NCBI GenBank assembly: GCA_015065805.1
Contig: SVPN01000007.1
Location: forward strand, 1 to 55,415
Source: Oscillospiraceae bacterium
Lineage (GTDB): Bacteria; Bacillota; Clostridia; Oscillospirales; Acutalibacteraceae
Length of the DNA stretch: 55,415 bases
Direction: 5' to 3'
Shown here piece after piece: positions 1 to 8,608 of this stretch (position 1 is its first letter; each line of letters opens with the position of its first letter). The notes beneath the pieces were generated by a model. It did no database searches, was not told the DNA's origin, and saw only the letters and a list, made by a program, of their open reading frames with translations. The translations under genes were made by a program, and so were the position numbers.

Positions 1-130
1 TTCGAAAATTTTCGTGTGAGAGGAAGCCGACAAAACGCAGACATACTCTCGTATTTCAAGTTTTGAGGCAATCTATCACACAAAATTTTCATTTGCAGGC
101 GTAAAGGGTTCGACTCCCGTCAGCTTAGGG
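1..130 (+). ncRNA. Structured non-coding element at left edge, T-arm-like 3' end
   Basis: No credible coding frame is present. Positions 4-12 plus 14-19 pair with 76-90 (15 bp with one bulged C). Inside this, 26-28 and 31-36 pair with 60-65 and 67-69, and 43-46 pairs with 51-54 around a TCTC loop, so the element is a nested set of three helices. It is followed by a tRNA T-arm-like motif at 106-118 and a terminator at 131-166. This layout fits the 3' part of an RNA gene transcribed rightward, possibly starting before the window. The T-stem is imperfect and there is no CCA end, so it could also be a degenerate tmRNA/tRNA remnant or the end of a mobile element. Family not recognised. Confidence 0.35.
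106..127 (+). other. tRNA/tmRNA-like T-arm fragment
   Basis: GGGTTCGACTCCC is the T-stem and loop signature of tRNAs and tmRNAs (TTCGACT loop). It is followed by GTCAGCTTA, which resembles the CAGCTCC acceptor end of many tmRNAs but lacks CCA. Only the inner three pairs of the T stem are intact. tmRNA and tRNA 3' ends are common integration targets, so this could be an attachment-site remnant. No integrase is visible in the window. Confidence 0.3.
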
Positions 131-166
131 AAAAGCGGCAGTTCAGGTTGAACTGCCGCTTTTTTT
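131..166. terminator. Bidirectional Rho-independent terminator
   Basis: An 11-bp perfect stem (134-144 with 150-160), loop AGGTT, T-run on the plus side and A-run on the other. It serves the leftward operon ending at 170 and possibly a rightward RNA entering from the left. Confidence 0.85.
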
Positions 167-169
167 GAT

Positions 170-550
170 TTAGGGTAACTTTTTGCCGCAATGACTGCAA
201 AATTCAAAGTCCGATGCGACCGCTGTGCCGCAATAGGGGCAAAAGCGATGCCCGCTGTCGGCACTGTCAGTGCTCTCGGTTTGCCCGCCGAAGCGGACAT
301 TGAGCGGGTCGGGTTCTTCGTTGCCGTCGGTAATATCAAACGCTGAGTAGCGGTTTTTGCCCGTCGCATTTTTGAAATGATACACCGCCTGGATCACGGC
401 AATCGCGATAAATACAAGACCAAACAGTGCAAACGGGCCTGCACCGATGCCTGCCGCCGTAATTGTCCAGAAAATGCCGAAGATCGCCACCGCAATGCTC
501 ATAACACCGCCCATAAAAGACGGACCTCTGCCCGGCTTTACACTTTTCAT
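170..550 (-). CDS. Zinc-ribbon membrane protein
   Basis: 126 residues. Residues about 15-57 form two hydrophobic segments. A charged linker follows, and the C-terminus is a zinc ribbon with two CxxC knuckles (CPYCG and CSHCG, about 20 residues apart). This architecture is common in clostridial proteins of unknown function; the ribbon probably sits on the cytoplasmic side as an interaction module. The start ATG overlaps the stop of the upstream HAD gene in an ATGA arrangement and has an AAGGAGCGGGG ribosome binding site. It is the last gene of the ddl-murF-bioY-HAD operon, just before a terminator. No specific function can be assigned. Confidence 0.8.
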   Translation of the reverse strand: MKSVKPGRGPSFMGGVMSIAVAIFGIFWTITAAGIGAGPFALFGLVFIAIAVIQAVYHFKNATGKNRYSAFDITDGNEEPDPLNVRFGGQTESTDSADSGHRFCPYCGTAVASDFEFCSHCGKKLP

Positions 551-1164
551 AATACGCCCCGCTCCTTTAAGGTTTTGCGCAAAGCGGCGGCATCGCCGTC
601 AAACAGAATGCCGTGGATGCCGACAGCCTCACAGCCGTCGATGTTGTTTTGACTGTCATCGATGAACACGCATTCCTCCGCGTTCAACGAAAAGCGCGTC
701 AACAGATGCTCAAAAATCTCGCAGTGCGGCTTGACCAGTCCGATCGGCGCGGAAAACACCAATCCGTCAAACAGCGAAAACAGCTGTGCAAGAGACGGGA
801 TATCGCGGTATTCATCGGCAAATTTGTTGCTGATATTGGACAGCAGATACAGCGGATACCCCTGCGCCTTCAGCTCCTGCACAAGCGCGGTCATCCCCTC
901 GACGGGCGGCAACAGCGTCGGCCACGCATCGTATATGTCGCAGGCAACATCGTGCAACCGTTCGGGCAAACGCGCACAAAAGGCGGTTTTGGTTTCCTCG
1001 TCGGTGATGGTGCCGGCATCGGCTTCGTTCCAGTACAGACGGTCGAATACCGTCTCGGTCAACAGCTCGATATCCTGCGGATCGGACACGAACATCGCCG
1101 CCATTTCGCGGGGCTCAAAGCGGGCAAGTACGTTGCCGAAATCGAAAATAATGTTGCGTATCAT
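547..1164 (-). CDS. HAD-superfamily hydrolase (subfamily IA)
   Basis: 205 residues, typical of small HAD-IA phosphatases. Motif I is seen near the N-terminus as FDFGNVLARF; the second aspartate of the usual DxDxT is replaced by asparagine, as in YihX-like members with DxGN. Motif II is the LLSN segment, the lysine is in GLVKPH, and motif III is FIDDSQNN. These fit a Mg-dependent phosphatase of small phosphorylated metabolites, with a helical cap between motifs I and II. Substrate cannot be read from sequence. It lies 12 bp after bioY and overlaps the next gene by 4 bp, so it is probably co-transcribed. Confidence 0.88.
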   Translation of the reverse strand: MIRNIIFDFGNVLARFEPREMAAMFVSDPQDIELLTETVFDRLYWNEADAGTITDEETKTAFCARLPERLHDVACDIYDAWPTLLPPVEGMTALVQELKAQGYPLYLLSNISNKFADEYRDIPSLAQLFSLFDGLVFSAPIGLVKPHCEIFEHLLTRFSLNAEECVFIDDSQNNIDGCEAVGIHGILFDGDAAALRKTLKERGVL

Positions 1165-1176
1165 CGTTTCACTTCC

Positions 1177-1704
1177 TTACAGCTTATGAATACGCGGCTC
1201 TAAGCGGCGGCACACAACGGCGGCAAGCGCTAACTTCGCCGCATCGGGTAACACAAACGGCAACACACATTGCAGGAGTGCCGCACCGATGCCCGCAAGG
1301 GAGCATTCCCCGTAGGCGAACACATACCACGCCGTGCCCAGCACGTACCAGAGCAGGGTGCCGACAGCACAAAACACGATGCGATGCACCGTATCCTTTT
1401 TGGCGGCAAGCATCACAAACGGCAACACCAAAAAGCCGCACAGATAGCCGCTTGTCGGGCCGAGCAATACACCGAAGCCGCCTTGAAATCCCGCAAACAC
1501 GGGCAAACCGACAGCACCCATCAGCAGATACAGTGCCAGTGTCGAAAGACTGCTGCGAAACGGCAACAGCCACACCGCGCAGTATACAACAAAGCTCTGC
1601 ATCGTCAGCGGCGGCATACCGATGGGAACGGTCAGCCACGCACCGACTGCCATCAGGGTGGCAAACAGTGCCGTTACACATATGTATCGCAAACGCGTTT
1701 TCAT
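1177..1704 (-). CDS. bioY: Biotin ECF transporter S component BioY
   Basis: 175 residues with about six membrane spans. The N-terminal half contains the BioY-type VPIGMPPLTMQSF stretch and later GLPVFAGFQGGFGVLLGPTSG, the signature region of the biotin-binding S component. BioY imports biotin together with a shared EcfA/A'/T module, which is not in this window. The start ATG overlaps the murF stop (ATGA), so translation is probably coupled. Its place inside a peptidoglycan operon is a little unexpected. No BirA operator or other biotin control site is apparent, because the gene lies within the operon. Confidence 0.95.
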   Translation of the reverse strand: MKTRLRYICVTALFATLMAVGAWLTVPIGMPPLTMQSFVVYCAVWLLPFRSSLSTLALYLLMGAVGLPVFAGFQGGFGVLLGPTSGYLCGFLVLPFVMLAAKKDTVHRIVFCAVGTLLWYVLGTAWYVFAYGECSLAGIGAALLQCVLPFVLPDAAKLALAAVVCRRLEPRIHKL

Positions 1705-3056
1705 CGGAACATCTCCGTCAGACGCTGCGTGATCTGCTCAAACTGCATCGAGTGGGATGCCTTGACAAGCACCGTATCGCCGTCGTGAATCAGGGACGGC
1801 AACGCGGCAAGAAGCTGTTCGTTGTCGGCAAACCACTGTCCGTCTGCACCCTTGGCAAGCTCTGCGGCGAGCAGTCCGACCGCCAACACAAGATCTACAC
1901 CGCGTTCTTTGGCATAGCGTCCCGTATCGAAATGCAGGGTCGCTTCGTCGGCACCGAGCTCCTTCATATCGCCTAAAACGGCGACCTTACGTCCCGTGAA
2001 ATTCATCAGGGTATCCAGTGAGGCTTGCACGGAGGTGGGGTTGGCGTTGTAGCAATCGTCGATGATGCGGATGCGGCTTGTGTTGACAACGCGAGCGCGA
2101 CTGCCGACCGTTTGGTAGGCTTCGACGCCGTTTTTCAGTTGTTCGTCGCTCAGACCGAGTGTCACACCGACCGCCACGCCTGCCAGTGCGTTCGACACCA
2201 TATAGGTGCCGATGGCAGGGATGGTGACGGGAAGACGCTTGCCGTCAAAGCACAGCGTGCAACGGATGCCGTCCTCGGCGTTGTTTTCGATCTGCTCGGC
2301 ATAGAAGCGGTGCGTGTCGGACAAGCCGTAAAAGACGGGGGATCGACCGCGCACGGCGGTAACGGTGGACAGCTTGTCATCGTCACCGTTGAGAATGCAC
2401 ACGGCGTTGTCCGCCGCGTGAAGAAACATTTCGGTTTTGGCTTTGAGCACACCGTCGCGGTCGATCAGGTTTTCCAGGTGACAGCAACCGATGACCGTCA
2501 GCACGCAGACGGTCGGTTGCACCATTTCGGACAGACGGCTCATCTCGCCGAAATCCGAAATGCCCATTTCGATGACAGCCGCCTCGGCGTCCTCGGGCAT
2601 TGCCAACAGCGTCAGCGGCACGCCTAACTCATTGTTGAGGTTGCCCTGTGTTTTATGAGTGCGGTATTTCTGCGACAGCACGGCATACAGCATCTCTTTG
2701 GTGGAGGTTTTGCCGACACTGCCCGACACACCGATCACGGGAATGTCAAATTTCCGGCGGTATGCCTTTGCGATCTGTTTGACGGCATCCAGCGTTGAAG
2801 GAACCAGAATATACGCCTTGTCGGTGCTTTTCGGTGCTTGCTCGCAAAGGGCGCAGACAGCACCCTGCTGATAACATTTGTCAATGAAATCGTGTCCGTC
2901 CGCGCGCGCACCCTTGATGGCAAGGAACAGCGAGCCGTTTTGAATCTGACGGCTGTCGCGTTCAACGGAGGTAATGCATATTTGCTTTTGTTCTTCGGTT
3001 CCGACAAAGCGACCGCCGCACGCCGCGGCGATCTCTCCGAGTGTAAACGGTTTCAT
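1701..3056 (-). CDS. murF: UDP-N-acetylmuramoyl-tripeptide--D-alanyl-D-alanine ligase
   Basis: 451 residues, the usual length for MurF. It adds D-Ala-D-Ala to UDP-MurNAc-tripeptide in the cytoplasm, the last soluble step of muropeptide synthesis. The order is Mur-ligase N-domain, central ATPase with P-loop GVSGSVGKTSTKEM, the NNELGVPLTLL and MGISDFGEM stretches, and a C-domain containing DDCYNANPTS and LGDMKELG. It starts 9 bp after ddl, which makes the dipeptide it uses, so the two steps are encoded together. The ribosome binding site is AAGGAG. Nothing unusual. Confidence 0.97.
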   Translation of the reverse strand: MKPFTLGEIAAACGGRFVGTEEQKQICITSVERDSRQIQNGSLFLAIKGARADGHDFIDKCYQQGAVCALCEQAPKSTDKAYILVPSTLDAVKQIAKAYRRKFDIPVIGVSGSVGKTSTKEMLYAVLSQKYRTHKTQGNLNNELGVPLTLLAMPEDAEAAVIEMGISDFGEMSRLSEMVQPTVCVLTVIGCCHLENLIDRDGVLKAKTEMFLHAADNAVCILNGDDDKLSTVTAVRGRSPVFYGLSDTHRFYAEQIENNAEDGIRCTLCFDGKRLPVTIPAIGTYMVSNALAGVAVGVTLGLSDEQLKNGVEAYQTVGSRARVVNTSRIRIIDDCYNANPTSVQASLDTLMNFTGRKVAVLGDMKELGADEATLHFDTGRYAKERGVDLVLAVGLLAAELAKGADGQWFADNEQLLAALPSLIHDGDTVLVKASHSMQFEQITQRLTEMFR

Positions 3057-3065
3057 ACGAACTCC

Positions 3066-4097
3066 TTATTTTGCAAGCGACAGCTTGATGATGGTTTCGC
3101 AAAGGGTGACATAATCCATACCCTCGACAGCGGCTTCCTGCGGGAGCAGGCTGGTCGGGGTCATACCGGGTAGCGTGTTCGCTTCCAGGCAATAGGTCTG
3201 TCCGTTTGCATCCACGATGAAATCGATACGCGCATACGCGTCCAGATGTAACGCCTTGAAGGCGGCAACCGCTTCGCTTCGCAGAGCAAGATCAATGTCC
3301 GCCGTGATGTCCGCAGGGCAGATCTCATCCGTCAGACCCGCCTGATACTTGGAGGCGTAATCATAAAAACCCGATTTCGGGATGATTTCGATGGGGGGCA
3401 GAGCTTTGTCACCCAATACGCCGACGGAAAACTCGCGTCCGCTGACAAATTGCTCCACAACGACCTCGTTTTCATAGCGGAAGGCATCTGCCACCGCGGC
3501 AACGTATTCCTCGCGGTTGCACGCCTTGGCGATGCCGACGCTTGAGCCGCCCGTGCAGGGCTTGACAACGCACGGGAAGATATCCCATTCGGCGGCGGCA
3601 TCGGGACTTTTGAACAGGGCACCCTTGGGGGTGCCGACGCCGTTCTGGATGAGAACGCTTTTGGTGATGCCCTTGTTCATCGCCAGAGCCGAGCCGAGGT
3701 AGCCCGAGCCGGTGTAGCGGATGCCCAGCAGGTCGAGTGCCGCCTGCACCTGACCGTTTTCGCCCTCGCCGCCGTGAAGCGCCAGAAACACAATATCCGC
3801 CGCCTGACAGATCTCGATCACGTTTTCTCCGAAGAAACGGGCGGACTGATCGCGGCGCTTTGCCTTGACAGCGGCGATGTCGGAAATGGTTTCCTTGACG
3901 CCGCATTCGCTGACAAAGCTGTAATTCGTGCGGAACAGCTCCTCGATATGGCAGGGGGATTCCTCGTACCCCGTAAAGACATCCAGAAGAACGACCTGAT
4001 GGCCGTTTGTACGCAGGGCGTTTGCAACAAGCGAACCCGAGGTGATCGACACATCACGTTCGGTGCTGATGCCGCCTGCTAAAACCACGATTTTCAT
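3066..4097 (-). CDS. ddl: D-alanine--D-alanine ligase
   Basis: 343 residues. An ATP-grasp enzyme that joins two D-alanines for peptidoglycan. Visible motifs are the N-terminal VVLAGGISTERDVS, the LHGGEGENGQVQ loop, VVKPCTGGSSVGI in the ATP-grasp core and LEANTLPGMTPTSLLP at the metal/product end. It is the first gene of the operon and has a clean minus-strand promoter at 4141-4169 and the ribosome binding site AAAGGAG. The D-Ala versus D-Lac preference was not resolved; nothing suggests a vancomycin-resistance role. Confidence 0.97.
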   Translation of the reverse strand: MKIVVLAGGISTERDVSITSGSLVANALRTNGHQVVLLDVFTGYEESPCHIEELFRTNYSFVSECGVKETISDIAAVKAKRRDQSARFFGENVIEICQAADIVFLALHGGEGENGQVQAALDLLGIRYTGSGYLGSALAMNKGITKSVLIQNGVGTPKGALFKSPDAAAEWDIFPCVVKPCTGGSSVGIAKACNREEYVAAVADAFRYENEVVVEQFVSGREFSVGVLGDKALPPIEIIPKSGFYDYASKYQAGLTDEICPADITADIDLALRSEAVAAFKALHLDAYARIDFIVDANGQTYCLEANTLPGMTPTSLLPQEAAVEGMDYVTLCETIIKLSLAK

Positions 4098-4140
4098 CGT
4101 ATCTCTCCTTTTTTAAGACTTGAAAAGTTTAATCTCTTCT

Positions 4141-4169
4141 ATTATACTAATATATGTTGATGAATGCAA
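4141..4169 (-). promoter_or_regulatory. Promoter of the ddl operon
   Basis: Read leftward: TTGCAT, 17-bp spacer, TATAAT. It lies about 45 bp upstream of the ddl start, with nothing else between. Drives ddl-murF-bioY-HAD-zinc-ribbon gene. Confidence 0.8.
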
Positions 4170-4292
4170 GACAAAAACCGAAAAACGCCAAAAAAGAGAC
4201 GGACGGCGTTTGCGAAATCGGTGTAAAAAAACAGTTATAGTCAATGGGATATCTGTCAATGTGAAAGAATCGGCTAAAAGGAGGAAAATACG

Positions 4293-4652
4293 ATGCGTTT
4301 TTTGGGAAATGTACTGTGGGTGATTTTAGGCGGCATTGAGATGGCGCTTGTGTGGTTTTTAGCAGGCGTTGTATGTATGCTGACGGTTGTGGGGATCCCG
4401 CTGGGGATCCAGTGTATGAAGATCGCGGGGCTGGTGCTGTGGCCCTTCGGCAAGAAGGTGACCTACGGCGGTCAGTTTGTTCAGCAGCTGGGCAACATTC
4501 TGTGGATTCTGCTCGCAGGCTGGATGCTGGCATCCGTTGCGGGGCTGCTGGGGATTGTCTATTGTGCCACCATCGTCGGTATTCCGTTCGGCTTGCAATG
4601 GTTCAAGTTCTGCAAGTTAGCACTGATGCCCTTCGGCGCCAGGGTCGAGTAA
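4293..4652 (+). CDS. YccF domain inner-membrane protein
   Basis: 119 residues made of two repeats of the YccF module. Each has a hydrophobic stretch followed by a GIPxGxQ motif (VGIPLGIQCMKIAGL and VGIPFGLQWFKFCKL) and then a WPFG/MPFG motif. YccF proteins are small inner-membrane proteins of unknown function, sometimes found next to transporters. The start has a strong AAAAGGAGG site. It is monocistronic, between the divergent ddl operon and a bidirectional terminator. No convincing promoter was found. Confidence 0.9.
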   Translation: MRFLGNVLWVILGGIEMALVWFLAGVVCMLTVVGIPLGIQCMKIAGLVLWPFGKKVTYGGQFVQQLGNILWILLAGWMLASVAGLLGIVYCATIVGIPFGLQWFKFCKLALMPFGARVE

Positions 4653-4695
4653 AAAAGCTGTCGTGTTCACACGGAACACGACAGCTTTTTTTTTA
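4651..4695. terminator. Bidirectional terminator
   Basis: Stem AGCTGTCGTGTTC (4656-4668) with its complement (4674-4686), 5-nt loop, A-run on the left and T-run of nine on the right. It separates the convergent yccF and trehalase-like genes. Confidence 0.9.
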
Positions 4696-5922
4696 TTATT
4701 TAAGGAAATCCTCACAAAACAGGTATACACCCGCACTCCAGCCGAGCATCGGCGGCGTATCGTATTCAAGGGTGGCGGATACCTGCCCCGTGACAACGTT
4801 ATATTTTTCCCACAGATTGCCCGTGCGGTCAAACTCCCGTTCGACCGTGCGGGTATACGCTTGTGCGATGCGGCGGGCATCGTCCTCGTAGCCGTAACGG
4901 CGCAACCCCTGAATCACGATGTAATGCAGACACGCCCAGCCGTGGGGATGATCCCATTGCAGGTCAAGCAGATCATCCCGCTTTTCACAGCACGCGATGC
5001 CGTGCTCATATTCGAGAAGCGGCAATGCCTGCACGGTGCTTGCCGCCTGCGCAGGGGTGGCAAGTCCCGCGAACAGCGGATAAAATGCCGCGGCGGATAC
5101 CATACGGTTGGTGACGCCTGTCTTGCCGTGCACATCACAAAAGACACCGCGGCTGTCATCCCACAGCTGTGCAGTCATCTGCTGTTGCCGCCGGCAGGCA
5201 CGCGCTTGCCACTTGTCGGCATCTGTCGGCATTTGAAGAACGGTCGCAAAATACGCCATATTGGTTTCCAGCAGATACAGCAGGCTGTTGAGATCGGCGG
5301 GGATGTACTCGTGCGCATGCAGTGCAAAACGACTGGTGCAATCCCAACCGCTCTCGGCAAGCGCCATCATACTTTTGCCCCACGCAAGGCGCGTGTCGCG
5401 GTCGGCCGGGAGAGGACGCGAAATGCGCTCGGCAAAATAGGCGGCAATGTCCAGATACTCTTCGTCGCGCGTCAGGTCACAGCCGTAGCGGTTCAGTCCC
5501 GACGGCGTTGCACGCCGTTCCGTCCAGAAACGGTATTCCGTTTCCAATGCCGGATACGCCTTTTCGTAAAGCCACGCGATATCCTGCGTGAGGTCAAACA
5601 GCTCGCGTACCATCTGCGACAGAAACGGCGGCTGGGAGCGGTTGAGGTAATAGGTGCGGTTGCCGTTGGGCATCTTGCCGTAGGTTTTGACAAGATACAG
5701 CATATTGTCGATGTTGTACTGTGCCTGACGGGTCATTCCCACCGACAGCAGTCCCACGTTGGTGAAATAGGTGTCCCAGTAATACAGCTCCTGAAACATC
5801 CCGCTGACACACGGCGTTGTATACGGATAGGGTAAGCCGATAAGGGTGTCGTTGTCCTCGTGAGCGGTTCTGACCGTCAGCGGCAAATTCTCAAGAATGT
5901 ACGTGCGCACACGCGTATTCAT
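4696..5922 (-). CDS. Trehalase-like glycoside hydrolase (GH37 family)
   Basis: About 408 residues. The alpha/alpha-barrel shows both trehalase signatures in degenerate form: FQELYYWDTYFT near residue 45 (consensus PGGRFxExYxWDxY) and QWDHPHGWACLHYIV near residue 325 (consensus QWDxPxGWAP). It lacks a signal peptide, so it is likely cytoplasmic and would hydrolyse trehalose or a related alpha-glucoside to glucose. The start is placed at the ATG at 5922, which has an AAAGGAG site; a longer frame exists but its extra N-terminus is arginine- and cysteine-rich and not family-like. The gene overlaps the Nudix stop by 32 bp. It is shorter than E. coli trehalase, so substrate is not certain. Confidence 0.82.
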   Translation of the reverse strand: MNTRVRTYILENLPLTVRTAHEDNDTLIGLPYPYTTPCVSGMFQELYYWDTYFTNVGLLSVGMTRQAQYNIDNMLYLVKTYGKMPNGNRTYYLNRSQPPFLSQMVRELFDLTQDIAWLYEKAYPALETEYRFWTERRATPSGLNRYGCDLTRDEEYLDIAAYFAERISRPLPADRDTRLAWGKSMMALAESGWDCTSRFALHAHEYIPADLNSLLYLLETNMAYFATVLQMPTDADKWQARACRRQQQMTAQLWDDSRGVFCDVHGKTGVTNRMVSAAAFYPLFAGLATPAQAASTVQALPLLEYEHGIACCEKRDDLLDLQWDHPHGWACLHYIVIQGLRRYGYEDDARRIAQAYTRTVEREFDRTGNLWEKYNVVTGQVSATLEYDTPPMLGWSAGVYLFCEDFLK

Positions 5923-6418
5923 CGGCAGACGCTCCTTTCGCAACCGTTTGTACCAGTTGCTGTGCAATGCTTCCCTCGCGCAACAGCGCGGAGGCTTCGT
6001 CAAGCGGCACCCAGACAGCATCGGCCACCTCTCCCGACAGTGTGAAATCTGCTTTTTTCACCGTCGCTTTGAAGCCGAGCATCAACAGCTCTTTTTCGAT
6101 GTACGGGTAACTGCGGATGTAGGTGAGCCTCTCAACCGACAAGCCGATCTCCTCAGCGATCTCCCGTCGCGCGGTGTCCTCTGCCGATTCGCCCATCGTC
6201 ATCACTCCCGCGACACAGACATAGCGGCTTGTATCGCCGTAGCTCTGACGGATGAGCACGATCTCCTTATATTCGTTGACCACCGCACAGATGACGCAGG
6301 TTCTTGCCATATCCCAAAGCGGAACCCGACAGGTGTTGCAATAGGGGATTTGCCCCTCATCGCCGATGGTTTTGCGCGTTAATTGTTCGCCGCAGTGCGG
6401 ACAGTAGGTAAAACGCAT
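5891..6418 (-). CDS. Nudix hydrolase with N-terminal zinc ribbon (NudC-like)
   Basis: 175 residues. An N-terminal zinc ribbon (CPHCG, then CNTC 18 residues later) is followed by a Nudix domain. The Nudix box reads G-x5-E-x7-REIAEEIGL and matches the consensus GX5EX7REUXEEXGU exactly. The layout is like NADH pyrophosphatase/NUDT-type proteins, which hydrolyse NAD(H) or other nucleoside diphosphate derivatives; the shorter length and lack of the SQPWPFP motif argue against a strict NudC assignment. Ribosome binding site GGAGGCG. It is upstream of, and overlaps, the trehalase-like gene. Confidence 0.9.
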   Translation of the reverse strand: MRFTYCPHCGEQLTRKTIGDEGQIPYCNTCRVPLWDMARTCVICAVVNEYKEIVLIRQSYGDTSRYVCVAGVMTMGESAEDTARREIAEEIGLSVERLTYIRSYPYIEKELLMLGFKATVKKADFTLSGEVADAVWVPLDEASALLREGSIAQQLVQTVAKGASADEYACAHVHS

Positions 6419-6531
6419 ACGATCGCCTCCTTAAAAATGTTTCGGTTCCCGCCGGTTTATAATACCATATTATCTGAAACTTGTACAGTGCAAAGGGAAG
6501 GTTTTACAACGGAAAATGGCGGCGGTATATA

Positions 6532-6560
6532 TTGAAATTTGCAGAGAAACGTGATATTAT
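6532..6560 (+). promoter_or_regulatory. Promoter of the polysaccharide operon
   Basis: TTGAAA, 17-bp spacer, TATTAT, ending 55 bp before the chosen start at 6616. No other promoter was found up to 13242, so it probably drives all six genes. Confidence 0.7.
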
Positions 6561-6615
6561 AGTACAGATTGGATTCGTATGTCGAAAAAACAGTCCCCGC
6601 GAGAGGATGTGCGAG

Positions 6616-8583
6616 ATGAATGGGATGAAAAAGATCGGAGATGTGTTCCGCGTAAGGAAGCATCGCGTGTTTATCATTGTGTGCGCGCTGACGGTGTTGC
6701 TCTTTGCAACGGCACTCAGCCTGATGACCTACCGTACGGCGGTCACACCCGCACTGACACCGCAAAACGAGATCGTTATGCATAACGGCGATGAACTGCG
6801 GCAGGAATTGATTGCCGTGAACGGCGATTTGAAAAAATTGCGCATTTCGTTTTACAAGCCCGATGTTCAGCCGCAGGGTAACCTGCTGCTCTCCTTGTAC
6901 AGAGGAGAGCAGTGCCTGCAGGAATGGACGATGCCCGCCGAAACGATCCGAACCGATAATGAAGTGTTTAAGGTGACGCAGGACGTGGCAATGACCGGAC
7001 AAGCCGATCTGTATATGGTGTTGCGTGCGGAGCTTTCGGGCGAATCGGAAATTCGTGTGCGCACCTCGGATCGGGAGGATTTCGGCACGCTGTCGCTCAA
7101 CGGACAGGTGCAGGATCAGCAGACGGTGGTTTACGATTTCTCCTACAGCGACGCAAAAGCCAAGCAGATCGATCTGTTCCACATCGGCATGTGTGCCTTA
7201 CTCGGGCTGGTGCTGATCGCGGTGGCGTATGTGCTGTTGTACACCAAGCTGAAAAAGGAGTGGCTGTTTGCGGCACTGACGTTTGTGATCGGACTTGCTT
7301 TTATGGTGAGCATCACGCCGCTGTCCGCTCCCGATGAATTTCATCATTATCATTCGTCCTATTGGCTGTCAAATTATATGATGTTCAAGGGCGATACAGC
7401 GGAGCTTGGCAATTCTCACGATTTTGATTATCACGATCTGAAACCGCATTACAATGTCCCCGACGCCTATTTGCGTGTGCTTGCGGAATTCGGTGAAGCG
7501 GCACCCGAAGGCGGCGAACTGATCGACATCCCCGATCCGCGCAAGCTGACCTATTTCGTGCAGTATCTGCCGCAGGCAACGGGTATCACCATCGGACGCC
7601 TGCTCGGCCGCAATATGATCACGAATTTTATGCTCGGCCGCTTCTTCAACCTGCTGTTCTACACCGTCTGTGTGTTCCTGGCGGTGAAGCGTGTGCCGAA
7701 ATTTCAGGTGCCGCTGGGCATCGTGGCGATGTTGCCGATGGCACTTCATCAGGCATCGTCCTTCTCGTACGATACGTTTGTCAACGGATTGGCACTGCTC
7801 CTGATCGCGGCACTTGTCAACCTGTTGTTGACGGATGATAAGGTGAAGATCGGCGATCTGGTCTTCATCGGTGTTGTGGCGGCGTTGCTCGCTCCCGCCA
7901 AGGTGATCTACTGTCCGTTGCTGCTGTTGCTGTTCCTTGTGAAAAAGGAGCGGTTCGGTTCAATGAAACGCAAGCTGTTGAGCATCGCGTGTGTGCTGCT
8001 GGTGTGCGTGCTGATGATCGCGCTGATTCAGCTTCCCACGATGATGGAAATGGGCAGTCGCGGCGAAACCAAGCTCAATCAGTACGGCAAATACAACTAC
8101 ACGGCATCCTATGCATTGCGTCATCCGATCGAAACGGCAAAGATCTTCATCCGCTCGTTCTATCAGGAGTTCTTCCTGTGGCTGCATCAAGCCATCGGCA
8201 GCAAGATGAGCGGTCTGACGATGGAGATGCCCGCGTGGATCTCCGTGGCGTTTATGTTTGTGCTGATGCTTGCCGTGATCAACAAGCCGAAACATTCGGT
8301 GGCACTCAGACGGCGTGACCGTGCGGTGCTGTGGGGGTTGATCCTGATGATCTCCGCGCTCGTGATGGCCAGTATGTTTGTTGCGTGGACGAGCAACAAC
8401 AGCGATCTGGTACAGGGTATACAGGGGCGGTATTTCATCCCGTTGCTGCCGCTTTTAGTGCTGGCGGTTGCCAATTACGGAGTCAAGCTCGAAAAGAGTA
8501 TTGACCGTGAGTTGATCTTTGTGTCAACGGGACTCAGCGTGACAACGGTTTCCATGGTGCTCGAACAGACAATATCGCGGTAA
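6616..8583 (+). CDS. DUF2142 polytopic membrane protein
   Basis: About 655 residues. A single N-terminal span (about residues 15-37) is followed by an extracytoplasmic region of some 150 residues and then about ten membrane spans. The loop after the second span carries SAPDEFHHYHSSYW, the DUF2142 hallmark (a PDE-H motif like the catalytic loop of GT-C glycosyltransferases). A role in transferring sugars from a lipid carrier is likely but inferred. The start ATG at 6616 is chosen because GCGAGAGG lies 9 bp upstream; upstream in-frame codons are not preceded by a good site. First gene of the polysaccharide operon. Confidence 0.82.
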   Translation: MNGMKKIGDVFRVRKHRVFIIVCALTVLLFATALSLMTYRTAVTPALTPQNEIVMHNGDELRQELIAVNGDLKKLRISFYKPDVQPQGNLLLSLYRGEQCLQEWTMPAETIRTDNEVFKVTQDVAMTGQADLYMVLRAELSGESEIRVRTSDREDFGTLSLNGQVQDQQTVVYDFSYSDAKAKQIDLFHIGMCALLGLVLIAVAYVLLYTKLKKEWLFAALTFVIGLAFMVSITPLSAPDEFHHYHSSYWLSNYMMFKGDTAELGNSHDFDYHDLKPHYNVPDAYLRVLAEFGEAAPEGGELIDIPDPRKLTYFVQYLPQATGITIGRLLGRNMITNFMLGRFFNLLFYTVCVFLAVKRVPKFQVPLGIVAMLPMALHQASSFSYDTFVNGLALLLIAALVNLLLTDDKVKIGDLVFIGVVAALLAPAKVIYCPLLLLLFLVKKERFGSMKRKLLSIACVLLVCVLMIALIQLPTMMEMGSRGETKLNQYGKYNYTASYALRHPIETAKIFIRSFYQEFFLWLHQAIGSKMSGLTMEMPAWISVAFMFVLMLAVINKPKHSVALRRRDRAVLWGLILMISALVMASMFVAWTSNNSDLVQGIQGRYFIPLLPLLVLAVANYGVKLEKSIDRELIFVSTGLSVTTVSMVLEQTISR

Positions 8584-8608
8584 ACGCCGAAACAGGGGGT
8601 AGGTAGTT

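Noticed and set aside
4663-5835. 390-codon plus-strand frame opposite the trehalase-like gene
   Set aside because: Starts inside a terminator and is antisense to a gene with clear GH37 motifs.
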